Below, in pieces: positions 10,401 through 20,809 of a stretch of DNA of 21,730 nucleotides. Position numbers and translations under genes: made by a program. Location of the stretch: assembly GCA_014925825.1 (NCBI GenBank), contig JACGCK010000471.1, positions 1-21,730 on the forward strand, given 5' to 3'. Position 1 is the first letter of the stretch; each line of letters begins with the position of its first letter. The DNA comes from Pholiota molesta. Taxonomy: Eukaryota; Basidiomycota; Agaricomycetes; Agaricales; Strophariaceae. The notes beneath the pieces are model-generated. The model was not told the DNA's origin. It made no database searches and saw nothing but the letters and a program-made list of their open reading frames with translations.

Positions 10401-13142
10401 CTCCGGATTTTCGTCTTCCATGTCCGCGGTATCATAAGGATCTTGATTGGGGTATATTTTCTGAAGCTCCTGTATGGTCTCCGCATAATCGAACCCTTCA
10501 ACGGGGCGAAGAGGTGTCCAAAGACACTCGGAAGGAAGAACGGCTTTCAACAATCTTGTAGTATTAGCCGATAGCGTTCCCTGTTGGAAGAAAGTGACCG
10601 ATATCAATAAAAAAAACCAAAGTCGGAAATCGTAGAATGCTTACTTACCTTCTTGAATAAGATTTCTTTAGGGCAGACCTGCCTCATCAAGGTCTCCAGT
10701 CGGGTACGGCATATATCGTCCTCAAAGTGACTCAGATTGAACTGCGACGTAGAGCAGTCCAGAACGCAAATTCCGAATTTGCCCTCTGATTCCAGGCCAG
10801 TGCCCTCTTCATTAGAAGCAGTGGCCTCGAAAATAGAAATACAATGCCCCGCCTGCTCGTCTGTGAGGAACTCTTGATCGACCAAGGTACCGTTCGTGTA
10901 AACTTTATTCAGCTCTCTGCATAGTTTATAATTAGCTCATGAGATAGCATCGAAAGAGAACCGCTTACCGTCGCACAATTTTTTCTTGCGCCCCGGACGC
11001 TGCTGTTTTAGCCTTGGACTTCCCTTTCCCGTTTTCCTTCTCAGCAGCCATACGCATCTCCGCTCCAAGGGCTGTTTCAGATTGTTCCACACGTCCGACT
11101 TTATAACCTATATCAAACCGCTCAGAATAACGAATTCAAGGCCCGAGAAATTTTGAAGGTGTTACCTTTCGCAAGGAATTTACTAAGATGGAACAAAGGT
11201 ATTTAAGATCATTTTTTAGGGGTACAGAAACGAGCGGTACGTACGAGGCCCACATATTGAACGACATTTCTGGCACGCCGACCTAAAATTAAGGAATGAA
11301 TTAACATCAAAGGAATTTAGAAAGGAAGAGCTCCTTACCATGCACATTTTCACCCTGTTTGTAAGCTTCAGATCAAACTCTTGATGTCCTATCCTGGCAT
11401 CATCTTCATACAACTATGACTGCGTTTGAGATAACGTACACGCGCAGTGATTTTGGAACTACCTCGAAGAATTTCCTACGGTTAATGGTGAGTAAGTGAT
11501 CAATTAAATAAATGCGGAAAATAGTGCCCACCCTTTTTGAAAGAACAAAATCTAAAAGCAAACCAAGAAAACTTTAGTCGAGGAATCTTCGGATGGACGG
11601 GATTACTCAACGGTATCATAATGATTTTGTTTGATCTATTTCACAAAATCAACTGATATGACCTTAGCACGAGCAAAAAAGTAAAAACAGACCTCCCAGA
11701 ACTGAGAAAAAGGATTTCAATCCTTAGACAAATTCGATGTTGAAGAATAGAAGCCACAAACCTGCTTCTCAAACGGTGTAAAGGAAGCCCAGGCCCCCTT
11801 CGGTATGTACAAGGTTCGAGGATCATAGTCAGGATCTCCAGGTTTTTTGCCGTCTTTCTATTATCATGAACAATTCAGCGAATAACCCCTCAAAGATAGC
11901 ATATTTATTCTTACATCTTTAACGTCGAGTAAAAAGCCATATGGTGATTCCGCTGCTTTCTTGTCGTCCTTCTTTCCTCGCTCACGCTGTTCAGCAGCAG
12001 TTAAGAAGGTGAAAGTAACCGTTCCGTGTCCGGTCGCGGAGGCGTCGGCGTTCTTGCTCTTCTTGGACTTTGCAGAGGGCGCGCTGGATTTACCTTTTGA
12101 TTTGCTCTTCTTGGGCATATCGTCGTCTAGATCCAAGTCGTCTTCGTCAATTTCTGCATCATCGTCTTCGTCGTCATCAGATGTGCCTGAGCGTTTGGAT
12201 GACATGGAAGAGCGACGAGACGAAGATTTAGATTTGACAGAACGAAGTTCCTCGTCGGACTCGTCAGGGACAATGAAGTCGTCGTCATCAGAAGATGCTC
12301 TAGAACGAGATTTCGCTAGTAGTTGAGGGTTTAGTTACTCGCAATAATAATGTGAATTAGCTAGTACAAACTTTTCTTTGCTGGCGATTTTTTGAAGCGA
12401 GTTAGGCGTTGTGAGAAGGAGGTATTGATATCCTCATCGTCTTCGTCCTCATCTTCCGTTACAACCTTGGAAATGCGAGGTTTCTTGGCCTGACCTGGCA
12501 TTAATCGACCCTGTCAGTCAAGTAATTAATAGACCCCACGAAAGGAAACTCACTCCTGATAGCGTCAGTAGGCGAAGAAGAACGAAAAGACGCTTTCGTG
12601 CGCCCATTTACAGCAGGAGCATTGGCAACTTCCTCATCCGAATCTTCGATGACAACCTTGCGCTTTTGGCGACTCTGCGTAGCCTAAGAGGAATTTCTCA
12701 ACAAAGATTCTCTCTGCACTAAAGCTGAAGCACTCACATGTTTTTCGGACGCTGGTGCACTCATCTCCTCATCTGACCCCGCCATGTCCACGTCAATCGG
12801 ATCACTCGTGGGTGGGGTGCTCGCGACACGCGATGACGCGACGGACGAGTTGAGAGCGCGTGTGTCGGGGAAACGCGAGTCTGGCGTCTTAGGATCATGT
12901 GGAGACGACGAATTCTGTGAGATTGACGCGCTTTTCGCAGCAGACTTCGAAGAAGAGCCCTCGGCTTTGGCTTTTTCCACCGTGGCAGCGTGGGGTTTTG
13001 CTTTAGGCGCGGGGGTTTTGAAGGCAGCAGTCGGTTTAGGCGCTGAGCTGGCAGCAGCGCTTCCGGTGCCTGGTTTCGAGAAGAAAGACGCTAGACTCTT
13101 CTGCTTGAGGGAGTCCATAGACGGTTTCTCTTTCGGCGCCAT
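7496..13142 (-). CDS. MSH6: DNA mismatch-repair ATPase MSH6 (MutS homologue), 31 exons
   Basis: MSH6 pairs with MSH2 as MutS-alpha and recognises base mismatches and small loops in the nucleus. Exons: 13142-12738, 12683-12554, 12494-12372, 12315-11915, 11857-11762, 11701-11693, 11635-11612, 11551-11532, 11475-11463, 11413-11339, 11282-11245, 11182-11166, 11107-10969, 10916-10649, 10580-10194, 10143-10007, 9947-9800, 9736-9583, 9518-9398, 9343-9304, 9253-9173, 9120-8751, 8695-8683, 8621-8609, 8553-8483, 8421-8329, 8276-8227, 8174-8149, 8092-8072, 8019-7876, 7819-7496. They total 3951 nt, 1316 aa, all in phase. A PCNA-binding PIP box (QKSLASFF, residues 14-21) opens the protein, followed by an acidic/Ser-rich linker. 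The mismatch-contacting Phe-X-Glu is F405-F406-E407. Walker A is GPNMAGKST (1066-1074) and Walker B SLVILDE ends at E1146. The C-terminal ATPase reads GTSTFDG, FFATHYG and SSFGTHVA. Length is normal (yeast ~1240, human 1360). The ATG before APKEKP was preferred to one 33 bp upstream. Confidence 0.96.
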
Positions 13143-13181
13143 AGTTGCGGTGGTGGTGCGGAAGAAAAGCCACAAATTGAG

Positions 13182-13187
13182 ACGCGT
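13182..13187. promoter_or_regulatory. MCB-like element (ACGCGT) upstream of MSH6
   Basis: ACGCGT is the MluI cell-cycle box bound by MBF in yeasts, which drives S-phase DNA-repair genes including MSH6. It lies 40 bp before the MSH6 ATG. The same hexamer also occurs at 2582, 2907, 3353 and 15437, about the chance rate, so only its position supports a role. Confidence 0.4.
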
Positions 13188-13383
13188 TGTTGCTTGTTTG
13201 GTTCAGCCCTGCTCTGCTGTACGTAGCTCAGCGCACTCTTGCAATGCCTTCTCCAGACTCCAACAATAGCGCGAAAAACTGGAAAACATGTCCCACTTTT
13301 TATTCATTCTAGAGTAGATTTGGAGTGGCTAATTATGTGGCATTTTGATTAACCATGGGCATTGCTTGTCAATGAGCGACCAC

Positions 13384-13406
13384 GCGCGTCTGATTGACAG
13401 ACGCGC
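13384..13406. repeat. Perfect inverted repeat with CpG-rich arms in the MSH6/SEC24 promoter
   Basis: Arms GCGCGTCTG and CAGACGCGC (9 bp each) flank the 5-nt spacer ATTGA. The repeat lies midway between the two ATGs. It could be a binding site for a dimeric regulator or a short hairpin. A smaller overlapping pair, GTCAAT (13368) and ATTGAC (13393), is also present. Confidence 0.75.
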
Positions 13407-13494
13407 CGAGGTTGTTAGGAACAGACGACGGCGACAAGCAAGCTACGGAGAAATGTGCTCACAAGTTGCCTTAACAGAGTCTGACTGTTCTACC

Positions 13495-16400
13495 ATGTAC
13501 GCCCATTCAAATCACATTCCCCAGCCGCCGCATTCTGCGGGCCTGGATTATAAGGGTAACATACACCTATTATCTTCTTGTAAATCAATGTTAACTCTAG
13601 TCGGTTGTTAACACAGGCCTACGCCCGCGTATCGACCCCAGCCAGGTTCCATCTCCTATAGAAGCCATCGAGCGCGACCGGCACGCATGGGAGACAAAGG
13701 TCTATATGACCCTTCCAGGGGCTCATGTGCCTCTATGTACCTCAGACTTTACCGCTGTGGATCAAGGTGCGCTCTAGAGATATACACCCATGATCTTTCC
13801 TTGACCATTCCTTGACCAGGCAATTCCTCGCCTAAATTTGTCCGGGTGTCGACGTGGAGTATGCCTAACACGTATCGTCTTGTATCAGAATCCCACATAC
13901 CTATATCGGCTGCCTTTCAACCCTTCGCCGATCTTGATTTCCGGGAAGAGCCAGTCCCAATAGTTGATTTGGGTAGCGCTGGTCCATCGCGATGTGCCAA
14001 TTGTCGAGCGTACATAAATCCTTGGTGTAGGTGGGTCGCAGGGGGTGTACGGTGGAAATGTAATCTCTGCTCGCATGAGACTGAAGGTATGTCTTCTTCG
14101 ACGACTGTATTTCCTTGGGCTAATTTCCGTCAGTATCATCGGAGTACTTTTGCAACCTCGACGCCGATCATCTTCGACTAGACCACCTCCAACGACCTGA
14201 GCTCAATAAAGGGACTGTGGACTTCGATGTTACCTCGGCTGAAGAATATTGGGCGCGCAATCCTCCACCACATATTGCTCAACCATACGCATCCGTCGAA
14301 GGTCCACCGCAAGGGCCAAGACACCCTACACCTCTGGATTATGTCTTCGCATTCGACGTATCCAACGAATCAATTGCTTCTGGATTTTTACAATCCTCGT
14401 GTGACTCGTTGAAAGCTATCCTATATGGTACCGTCGACGCAAATGGCTCAGTTGAACATCCCAAATTCCCCCCTACAAGCAAACTCGCAATTATCACTTT
14501 CAATCATAACCTCCATTTCTACGACTTCGCCGTGCGTTCATTTCCCTTCAACTTAGTTACTAATCAATTGACCAAATATTGTCGTAGTCAGAGGTGACAC
14601 AGATGCTTGTCGTCGGCGATCTTGACGAAGTTTTCGTACCAAGCCTAAACATATTCGTCGACCCGTTAGAGCGACGATCAGCCGTTGAAGCTCTCCTCGA
14701 TAATATCCCAACTCGATTCCTTGACACCGTGACGACCGACTCCGCGCTAGGATCCGCTATTCGCGGAGGCCTTGCAGCACTTGTAAGTGCCAAAGTACAA
14801 ATGCACTCTACAATATTCATTTTTATCAGGCCGGTAGAGGAGGTCACCTCATTGTCTTCCAAGCATCCCTTCCCAACCTAGGCGCTGGCGCCCTCCCTCT
14901 TGCACCACCTTCCGAGCACACCATGTACGACACCGACAAAGAAAAGGACCTACACACCCCACGCAACCCCACTTGGATATCGATAGGAGAGGAATGCGCC
15001 GAAGAAGGCGTCGCCGTGAGCCTATTCCTCGCTCCGAACAAGTTCATGGACACCGGCAGCGTCTGCGTCGTCCCCAACCAAACAGGCGGCGACGTATTCT
15101 GGCATCCGCGCTTCCTTCCTGCCCGGGACGCGCCTGTTGTCCAAGGCCAGTTGGGCCGACTCGTATCCCGGATGCAAGGCTACAACTGCACGGCCCGCGT
15201 GCGCTGCTCCAATGGTACGTTCAAGTCCATCCTCCGTGTCGCGTGCCCTCCTTTCCTTTCCATCTATAAATAAATCACCTAGCTCCTTCTGTTGTGGTTT
15301 CCAGGCCTCCAAGTCAAAAATCATCTCGGGCTGTTCCTGCAATCGTCACCGCACGAGCTGACGTTTGCCAACCTCTCTTCCGACAACTCGTTCTCCGTCG
15401 AGCTGGATCATAAGGGAACGCTTTCGCCCCGCGCCTACGCGTATCTGCAATGCGCCGTGCTGTATACCAGCGTCGACGGCCGTCGGAGGGTTCGAGTAAT
15501 CAACCTCGCTCTTAATGTCGTTGAATTGGCAGGCAGCGTTTTCCAATTTGCGGATATGGAGACTGTTGTTTGTCATTTCGCAAAAGAGGGTGAGTCATGA
15601 GATAGATATTTGTGGATCCGTATTTTTCTAACTTTGCCGTCGTTCACAGCTATGGCTGAGATGTCGCAGAGTCGAAGTTTGATTATACGGGAAGAGCTGA
15701 CAGAGAAGTGCGCGAATCTGCTTCTCGGGTACCGCAAACAGTGTGCAGCTTCTACGCGGCCCAGCCAGGTGCGTCTTCTATATTCCACGTCTTGGGTTCG
15801 TCGACTAAGACATTTATCTCCTTCGCTCCTACGTTTTTAGTTGATCATCCCTGAAGCCTTCCGCGCACTTCCGGCTTATACGCTTGCCCTACAAAAAACG
15901 AAACCACTAAAAGGTACTGACCATGCTCCACAATATCGTTTACATCTATTGACAATGCGCTGCTAGCTCGACAAGTGTCGTCGGACGTCCGAAACTATCA
16001 CATCCACCGCATCCTGGGCATGAGCCCCCGCACGCTGATGAACTACCTCTATCCTCGACTGCTCGCCCTCCATGACCTGGATGATCACATTGCGCTACCG
16101 CAACTGATTACCAACGACGATGGAACGACGGCTGAGAGGATACTGATGCCGGAATGTATGCGGAATAGTTACTTCCAGATGGAATCCGGTGGACTGTACC
16201 TCATCGGTAAGATGCCTATAACGGCGTGCAATTTTTCTGAACCTGACGCGGATGCCGGGCAGACAACGAAGAGATGTCAATATTCTGGGTTGGCACTGGC
16301 GCCTCACCGCAACTTTTGAGTGATCTTTTCGGGGTGGATGACATCAACTCACTAGACCCGCACATGGTACTTTCGGCATTCGTTCTCTTTTCGTTATCAA

Positions 16401-16834
16401 TCTGACAAGTTCGTTTTTTTCAGCACACCCTCCCTGTGCTATCAACAACGCTCTCAAGACAAGTCCACAATATTCTCGCACATCGCACAGCCCAGCGAGG
16501 ACGGCCCACAAAAATGTACCTCGCACGCCAAAATACAGATGGGACAGAGGTCGAGTTCAGCGATATGCTTGTCGAGGACATGAACAATGGCGCCATGTCA
16601 TACCTAGATTGTGCGTCTTTCCATCCCCTTGCTTTGAGCCAAGTGGATCTTGGCTAATGATCGTGTAATATCGCAGATCTGGCTATTCTGCACACGCAGA
16701 TATCCAATGTGGTACGCCTACTTGTGCGAGTTATTTGTATGGTCATATGAAAAGTTGATGTATTTTTTTTCCAGCTGAAAAATGGAGGAACGATAGGCGG
16801 AGGAGGTGCTAGTATTCGTGGTTCCCCGTGGTAG
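13495..16834 (+). CDS. SEC24: COPII coat cargo-adaptor subunit SEC24, 14 exons
   Basis: SEC24 pairs with SEC23 in the inner COPII coat and selects cargo at ER exit sites. Exons: 13495-13555, 13617-13766, 13820-14086, 14134-14531, 14588-14782, 14830-15214, 15305-15589, 15650-15768, 15841-15913, 15967-16206, 16263-16366, 16424-16610, 16677-16711, 16775-16834. They total 2559 nt, 852 aa, every junction in phase. The zinc finger is C129-x2-C132-x18-C151-x2-C154. The trunk (vWA-like) domain follows, with [15 protein letters not shown] and [15 protein letters not shown]. The beta-barrel and helical regions ([19 protein letters not shown]) come next, then the gelsolin-like end ([19 protein letters not shown]). 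The protein starts at [16 protein letters not shown] and lacks the long Pro/Gln-rich N-terminal tail of some homologues. It ends in a short Gly-rich tail. It is head-to-head with MSH6. Confidence 0.95.
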
Positions 16835-17045
16835 CTGACCCGTCCATCCTCCCTGGACCTTTACTTTACGGACTGTCTCTCTCTCTGACGTCTATAATAG
16901 ACGATGTGGTGTATAGAGACTGCATACCATCGACCAACCCACAATTGGGGTCTAAGCGTCCAAAACTTCACTTAGAATCAGATCGAACTTCGCTACATTC
17001 AAAGGATATGCCAGTACAAAATTTGCATGTCTATCCTACTCGCAC

Positions 17046-18211
17046 TCAACAGCTCGTAGCCGAAGTAAGCTGCTTTACCAGCCCACCAAAGTTCGGGTTC
17101 CCTCCTTGTCCATGTTCGTATTGCTCATTCGTAAGTTTTGCTCCCTTAGGGACGTTCTTGCAATGGATATCATATGTGTGGTGGTATTTGAGTCCTGATG
17201 TCGCTGCCTGCTTGACGATAGCATATTGCCAGAAACTCGGCGTCAAGTCTTTGTCTGACGAGAACATTGAGGTTAATTTTATTTCGAACAGTTCTCGATG
17301 AGATATGTAAATAGCAACTCACCGAACGCGGGGTCGTGCATTGGACTATCAAACATTTAGTCAACTCCCAACAGCTGTAAAGTCAAGCGAGAAAAAATTT
17401 ACCTAGTAATCATGTCGTGAGACCTGCATTTACTCTTAATATCGAATTAATGGCTCAGTTGGTATGCAAATGACTGGATTGATTCTCCACTCACGTCATC
17501 CATAGTCTTCAGGTTTGGGAACTCGTAGACCGTATGACTGTGATGCTTCCGAGTGAGAAATGTTCATTTTATACTCAGATTAGAGTCTCGTACCTTCCTG
17601 GGGTCCATGAAAACTCTGAAATTTGACGCATCAGTAAAGTTGAAATCAATTATAAGGCTGTTATCGCACCTAGAACATGCACCATATCTGGTACCTTAAT
17701 GGCCGGGTTGTACGTTTTTGAGTAGCAAGCATACTGAGCCGCAGCGATCACGCTGTCTGTGAAATAAGCACCTCCCTCGGATTCTGCAAACAAAAATTGA
17801 TAGTTTAGGTGAATACATTCGAGGCAGCGATAGCGGCAGAAACACAGATTTCGTACTCCTGTCATTGTCGTGGTGAAGGTCCCCACAAGGATTGGTCGAG
17901 GATAATTTGACTCCAGCTGCCATGGATTTCGCAGCGGCTTCGCTGCTTGTACCGTGGAACAGCAACGTAGGTTGCTTTCCTGAGGGATGTACCAATGGCG
18001 ATCGTTTGTGCAAGCCCGTTTTCAAGTGAGCATGGAGGGGACACTGTTATTTCTGAGCAATAAATAATAACGGCGGAAGAAAAATACTTACTGAAGGTGC
18101 AGTGACATGCTTGGGTTTTGTGGGCAAGGCTTCGACACTGGTAAGGACTAGAAGGACTAACAACCCTCCGAACAAGTAATTGAAAGTAGATTTTGGACGA
18201 ATGGAAAACAT
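17046..18211 (-). CDS. Small secreted protein with ADP-ribosyltransferase/PARP-like H...Y motif, family not named
   Basis: Exons on minus: 18211-18092, 18043-17857, 17783-17670, 17615-17594, 17537-17495, 17434-17403, 17345-17323, 17254-17046; total 750 nt, 249 aa. The first ~29 residues form a signal peptide (hydrophobic run FGGLLVLLVLTSVEA), so the product is probably secreted. The core has LLFHGTSSEAAAKSMAAGV (His70) and, after a short insert, GGAYFTDSVIAAAQYAC (Tyr109). A histidine in H-G-T/S, then G-x-Y-F-T-D and a run of Ala, is how PARP/DUF3990-type folds look; a third acidic residue could be E141 or E153. The fold and any enzymatic role are inference. The C-terminal half (WQYAIVKQ, CKNVPKGAKLT, GQGGNP, final Cys) is not recognised. 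Four internal exons are only 22-43 nt. Exon 6 uses an AAG acceptor, because the nearby CAG would give a stop. The gene converges on SEC24. Confidence 0.72.
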
Positions 18212-18455
18212 GACTAGGATAAGGGTGAGCAAACTACTAGGCGAGAGAATTCGTAACAACATCGAGACCTACTAGCACTGCTGGTTGATGTTGATGAATG
18301 GCCTGTAATATTAGGAGTACTCGAGGGAGATTTCACGACCTGATAAAACAGAACTGTTAGTCTGCCCAAGATGATTCATCGAACTACCACAACTCACCTG
18401 CGTAAAAATCTGGTTTGAACGTCAACGCTGAGGATGGTTCATTGTTACATGCCCT

Positions 18456-18463
18456 CTTTTATA
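18456..18463 (-). promoter_or_regulatory. TATA box of the secreted-protein gene
   Basis: TATAAAAG on the minus strand lies ~245 bp upstream of the ATG at 18211. That distance would be normal if one or two short introns lie in the 5' untranslated region, for which splice-like sequences are visible. Confidence 0.5.
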
Positions 18464-18522
18464 GTCCAAGAAGTCCGAAATGAAGTCAAAATGAAGTAAT
18501 CATATGATCCTAAATCATACAA

Positions 18523-18542
18523 GTACTGCGCTGTACTGCGCT
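18523..18542. repeat. 10-bp tandem repeat
   Basis: Two exact adjacent copies of gtactgcgct, between the two divergent promoters. No function is evident. Confidence 0.8.
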
Positions 18543-18737
18543 TTAGTGGACGGTGAACAATCGCCACTTGGAAGACTCCAAAAATACGCTCGAAATCTTT
18601 TCTCAGTCTGCATCAGATTCGACAACAAACGTTCACAAAGCGTCCATCTTATGGAGGTTCCAATGAGCCGTTATTTTTAACTTTCGTTTCACCTGTTAGC
18701 GCCCAGCATCTGCCGAATCAACTTTCGGCTAGGGTAG

Positions 18738-18763
18738 TTAGGGCTTAGGCTTAGGATTTAGGG
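18738..18763 (+). repeat. Degenerate telomere-type repeats (TTAGGG) in the F-box promoter
   Basis: Units read TTAGGG (18738), TTAGGC (18745), TTAGGA (18751) and TTAGGG (18758). They lie 90-115 bp before the F-box ATG. TTAGGG is the usual basidiomycete telomere unit and is also bound by Tbf1/Teb1-type promoter factors in yeasts. Confidence 0.7.
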
Positions 18764-18852
18764 TTTAACGTTTAAACGTGAGAGTTGTAACACATAGTCC
18801 ACTTCGCCCTCTACTTATTCTCTTGCCATCATCAGATCACCGCCCTTCTCAA

Positions 18853-20199
18853 ATGGAATTCACACCATTTTGCATTTCCGACGCGCCCGCCGAGATACTC
18901 GAGAGCATACTGAATTTCCTCTATGACGATCCCACATCTCTCTTCTCAGCCAGCCTTGTGTGTCGCGCTTGGGTGCATACTCCGCGACACCACCTGTTTT
19001 ATCGTACGCTAATTACGGAAATTTTCGGAAGAGGTCGTCTCATGAAAGAAAACGCACGGTCATTCCTTGCGCTCGCCGAATCGAAGGATTGCACAATCCT
19101 CCCTGCCATCCAACACATCATTCTCGTTCTCACCACTCCCAAGTTGATTGACGATGTGATTCAAGTTTTGGCGCGCTCGCCATTGCTTGTTAGAATGGTT
19201 TACATCCACCGTTCCCGTGTGGACTCGATATCTTGGAATGCCCGCGCGCTCCCTATGATCCGTGAATTTGCCTTCGATTTTCCGTGGTCAACGCTAGATG
19301 ACGATGCTTGGAGCCTCATTAGATCATTTTCTGGCCTTCATACCCTCTCAATGTATAGCACCTCTGGTTCTACCGTCGTCATGCCTTCCGGCGTACTCGG
19401 CTCACCATTCCGCAATCTCCGCACCCTTCGTCTCCGATTATGTGCATCGGAAGAGCTATTCGAATGGCTAATTCAGAAAGATCTCAATGGATCGCATTTT
19501 ATGCTCGAGACGCTCGACCTTCGGATTCATCGCCCATCCCACAACGGTTGGGGCTCTGTGTCGTCGCTGAACTCGTTTCTCGCGAAAAGTGCGGAAACTT
19601 TGAAGCATTTGAGTGTAGGAATACATTACGACTCTGGTTCGGAGGACAATTCGACGAATGAAGGTACGTGTTTCTGAGTTCGCGTGTTTGAGTAGCTCAC
19701 AATAAATTCGATTCGATATCGTAATAGAAACGGACATTGATCTCAGACCATTGGTCAACCTTCGTTCCATTTTCCTTCGAACGCATGACTTGGATCGATT
19801 TGCAACTCCCTTGCATCTCTCAACTCTTCCACAATGGAGGTTATCACCATTCATGCGTTGCCCTGGCATTTCGATCGGTACAGGAAGACCAAACAGTGCG
19901 ATTGTATCCATTCCCAGCTCCTCACCAAGCTCGCTAGAGTCATAGAGGAAAAACAGCTGACAGCAACAAAACTATTTGACCTCCATATGTCAGAAGAATT
20001 TGAGTCGGATGGTCGGATGCCGGAACAGTTGGTGAATTGGGTGCAGACAGGAACTTTGAAATTATCCACTGTTGATGACGAGGACGTACAATGCGACAGC
20101 AGGGACGCCATTCGGAGCCTTTATGGCCCTCAAGTCGCTAGCATATTAAATAAGACATTCCAGTCGAGTCAGATATATTTTGAGTGGCCTACATTCTAA
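18853..20199 (+). CDS. F-box protein with LRR-like C-terminal region; frame changes near 19835
   Basis: F-box proteins recruit substrates to SCF ubiquitin ligases; the substrate here is unknown. Exon 1 is 18853-19663 and exon 2 begins at 19728 (intron GTACGT...AATAG). The F-box is at residues ~8-50 (DAPAEILESILNFLYDD, SLVCRAW, HHLFYRTLI). Leucine-rich helix/strand alternation follows, as in the large Agaricomycete F-box families. Exon 2 reads ETDIDLRPLVNLRSIFLR and on to STLPQ, then meets a stop at 19943. The convincing C-terminus (EVITIHALPWHFDRY to IYFEWPTF, stop 20197-20199) lies in another frame, from about 19837. One missing base near 19835 would join them. Alternatively, an 86-nt GT-AG intron at 19754-19839 would keep frame but remove the LRR-like stretch. 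The start is the first in-frame ATG. Confidence 0.75.
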
Positions 20200-20809
20200 G
20201 TCGGTGTGAATACTTGCATACATGTTATCCTATCTTCTGCACATCGCTTCATCTTGCCTCCTCGCCTGCGTTATCGTACAGCCTATTTTCTAGTTTAGAT
20301 GCATGGCTCGGACTTTTCCTAACTTATGAAACATTGGTATCCAAATTTGGGAAAATATTCCTAATTGGGATAATTTACAACATCAGCAAATATATTTCAA
20401 GGCTTGTAGACTTGTAACACGTATTCCTGAGATAAATATGTAGAATCCTGCAACTATTCTAGGTGTAATAAATTCAATCGGTGTGACGACAATAAGCATA
20501 TCACAAAATCCATTGGGTCGTGGAAATACGCCAGAGGACAATGCCAGTAAGGCCCTGATTCGTATATCGCGTGGGCCGGAGCGGTTGGGTTACTGTAGGG
20601 GTTTGTATGCGTCCTGGTGTATTTAGAATCAGACCATACAGTGGATGGCCGAGGAGACCTATCTGCCCAATGATCCCCAACCAGCTGATCCATGTCATCC
20701 CCACCTAGCCATCAACGAATCCCGAGCGATGTGTACCACTGCACCAGCGCATCGGCACTACTTAGCATGTCGGACTTCTTCCCGGACCGTAGGACGTAGT
20801 TTGAACACA
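20200..20809. other. Convergent intergenic region between the F-box and CFAP20-like genes
   Basis: It contains both 3' untranslated regions and AT-rich sequence at 20200-20480. Two overlapping minus-strand open frames (20454-20704, 67 and 79 codons) look mildly protein-like. They could be a further spliced 3' exon of the CFAP20-like gene, but no junction is compelling. Otherwise nothing is seen. Confidence 0.45.

Larger units (their letters stand above)
13143..13494. promoter_or_regulatory. Shared divergent promoter region of MSH6 and SEC24
   Basis: The two ATGs face away from each other across 352 bp, so both promoters and 5' leaders must lie here. No clear TATA box is visible on either side. 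The region holds one ACGCGT element and a 9-bp-arm inverted repeat, annotated separately. Open frames that enter it (to 13269 on plus, from 13345 on plus) are extensions or shadows without coding features. Confidence 0.7.
18212..18852. other. Divergent promoter region between the secreted-protein and F-box genes
   Basis: On the minus strand this region holds a TATA element and GT-AG candidates for 5'-UTR introns of the secreted-protein gene (for example, a GGTGAGT...ACAG unit near 18395-18350). A 10-bp tandem repeat is at 18523-18542 and degenerate TTAGGG units lie at 18738-18763. No coding region is supported. Confidence 0.55.

Noticed and set aside
12784..13269. 161-codon plus-strand open frame
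   Set aside because: It is antisense to MSH6 exon 1, whose PIP box and low-complexity linker explain the sequence.
16828..17301. 157-codon plus-strand open frame after SEC24
   Set aside because: It overlaps the SEC24 stop and lies antisense to the last exon of the secreted-protein gene, which has the better splice and motif support.
20454..20704. Minus-strand open frames downstream of the CFAP20-like stop
   Set aside because: Two frames are open at once and no splice junction connects either one convincingly to the upstream exon. They are mentioned only as a possible alternative 3' end.
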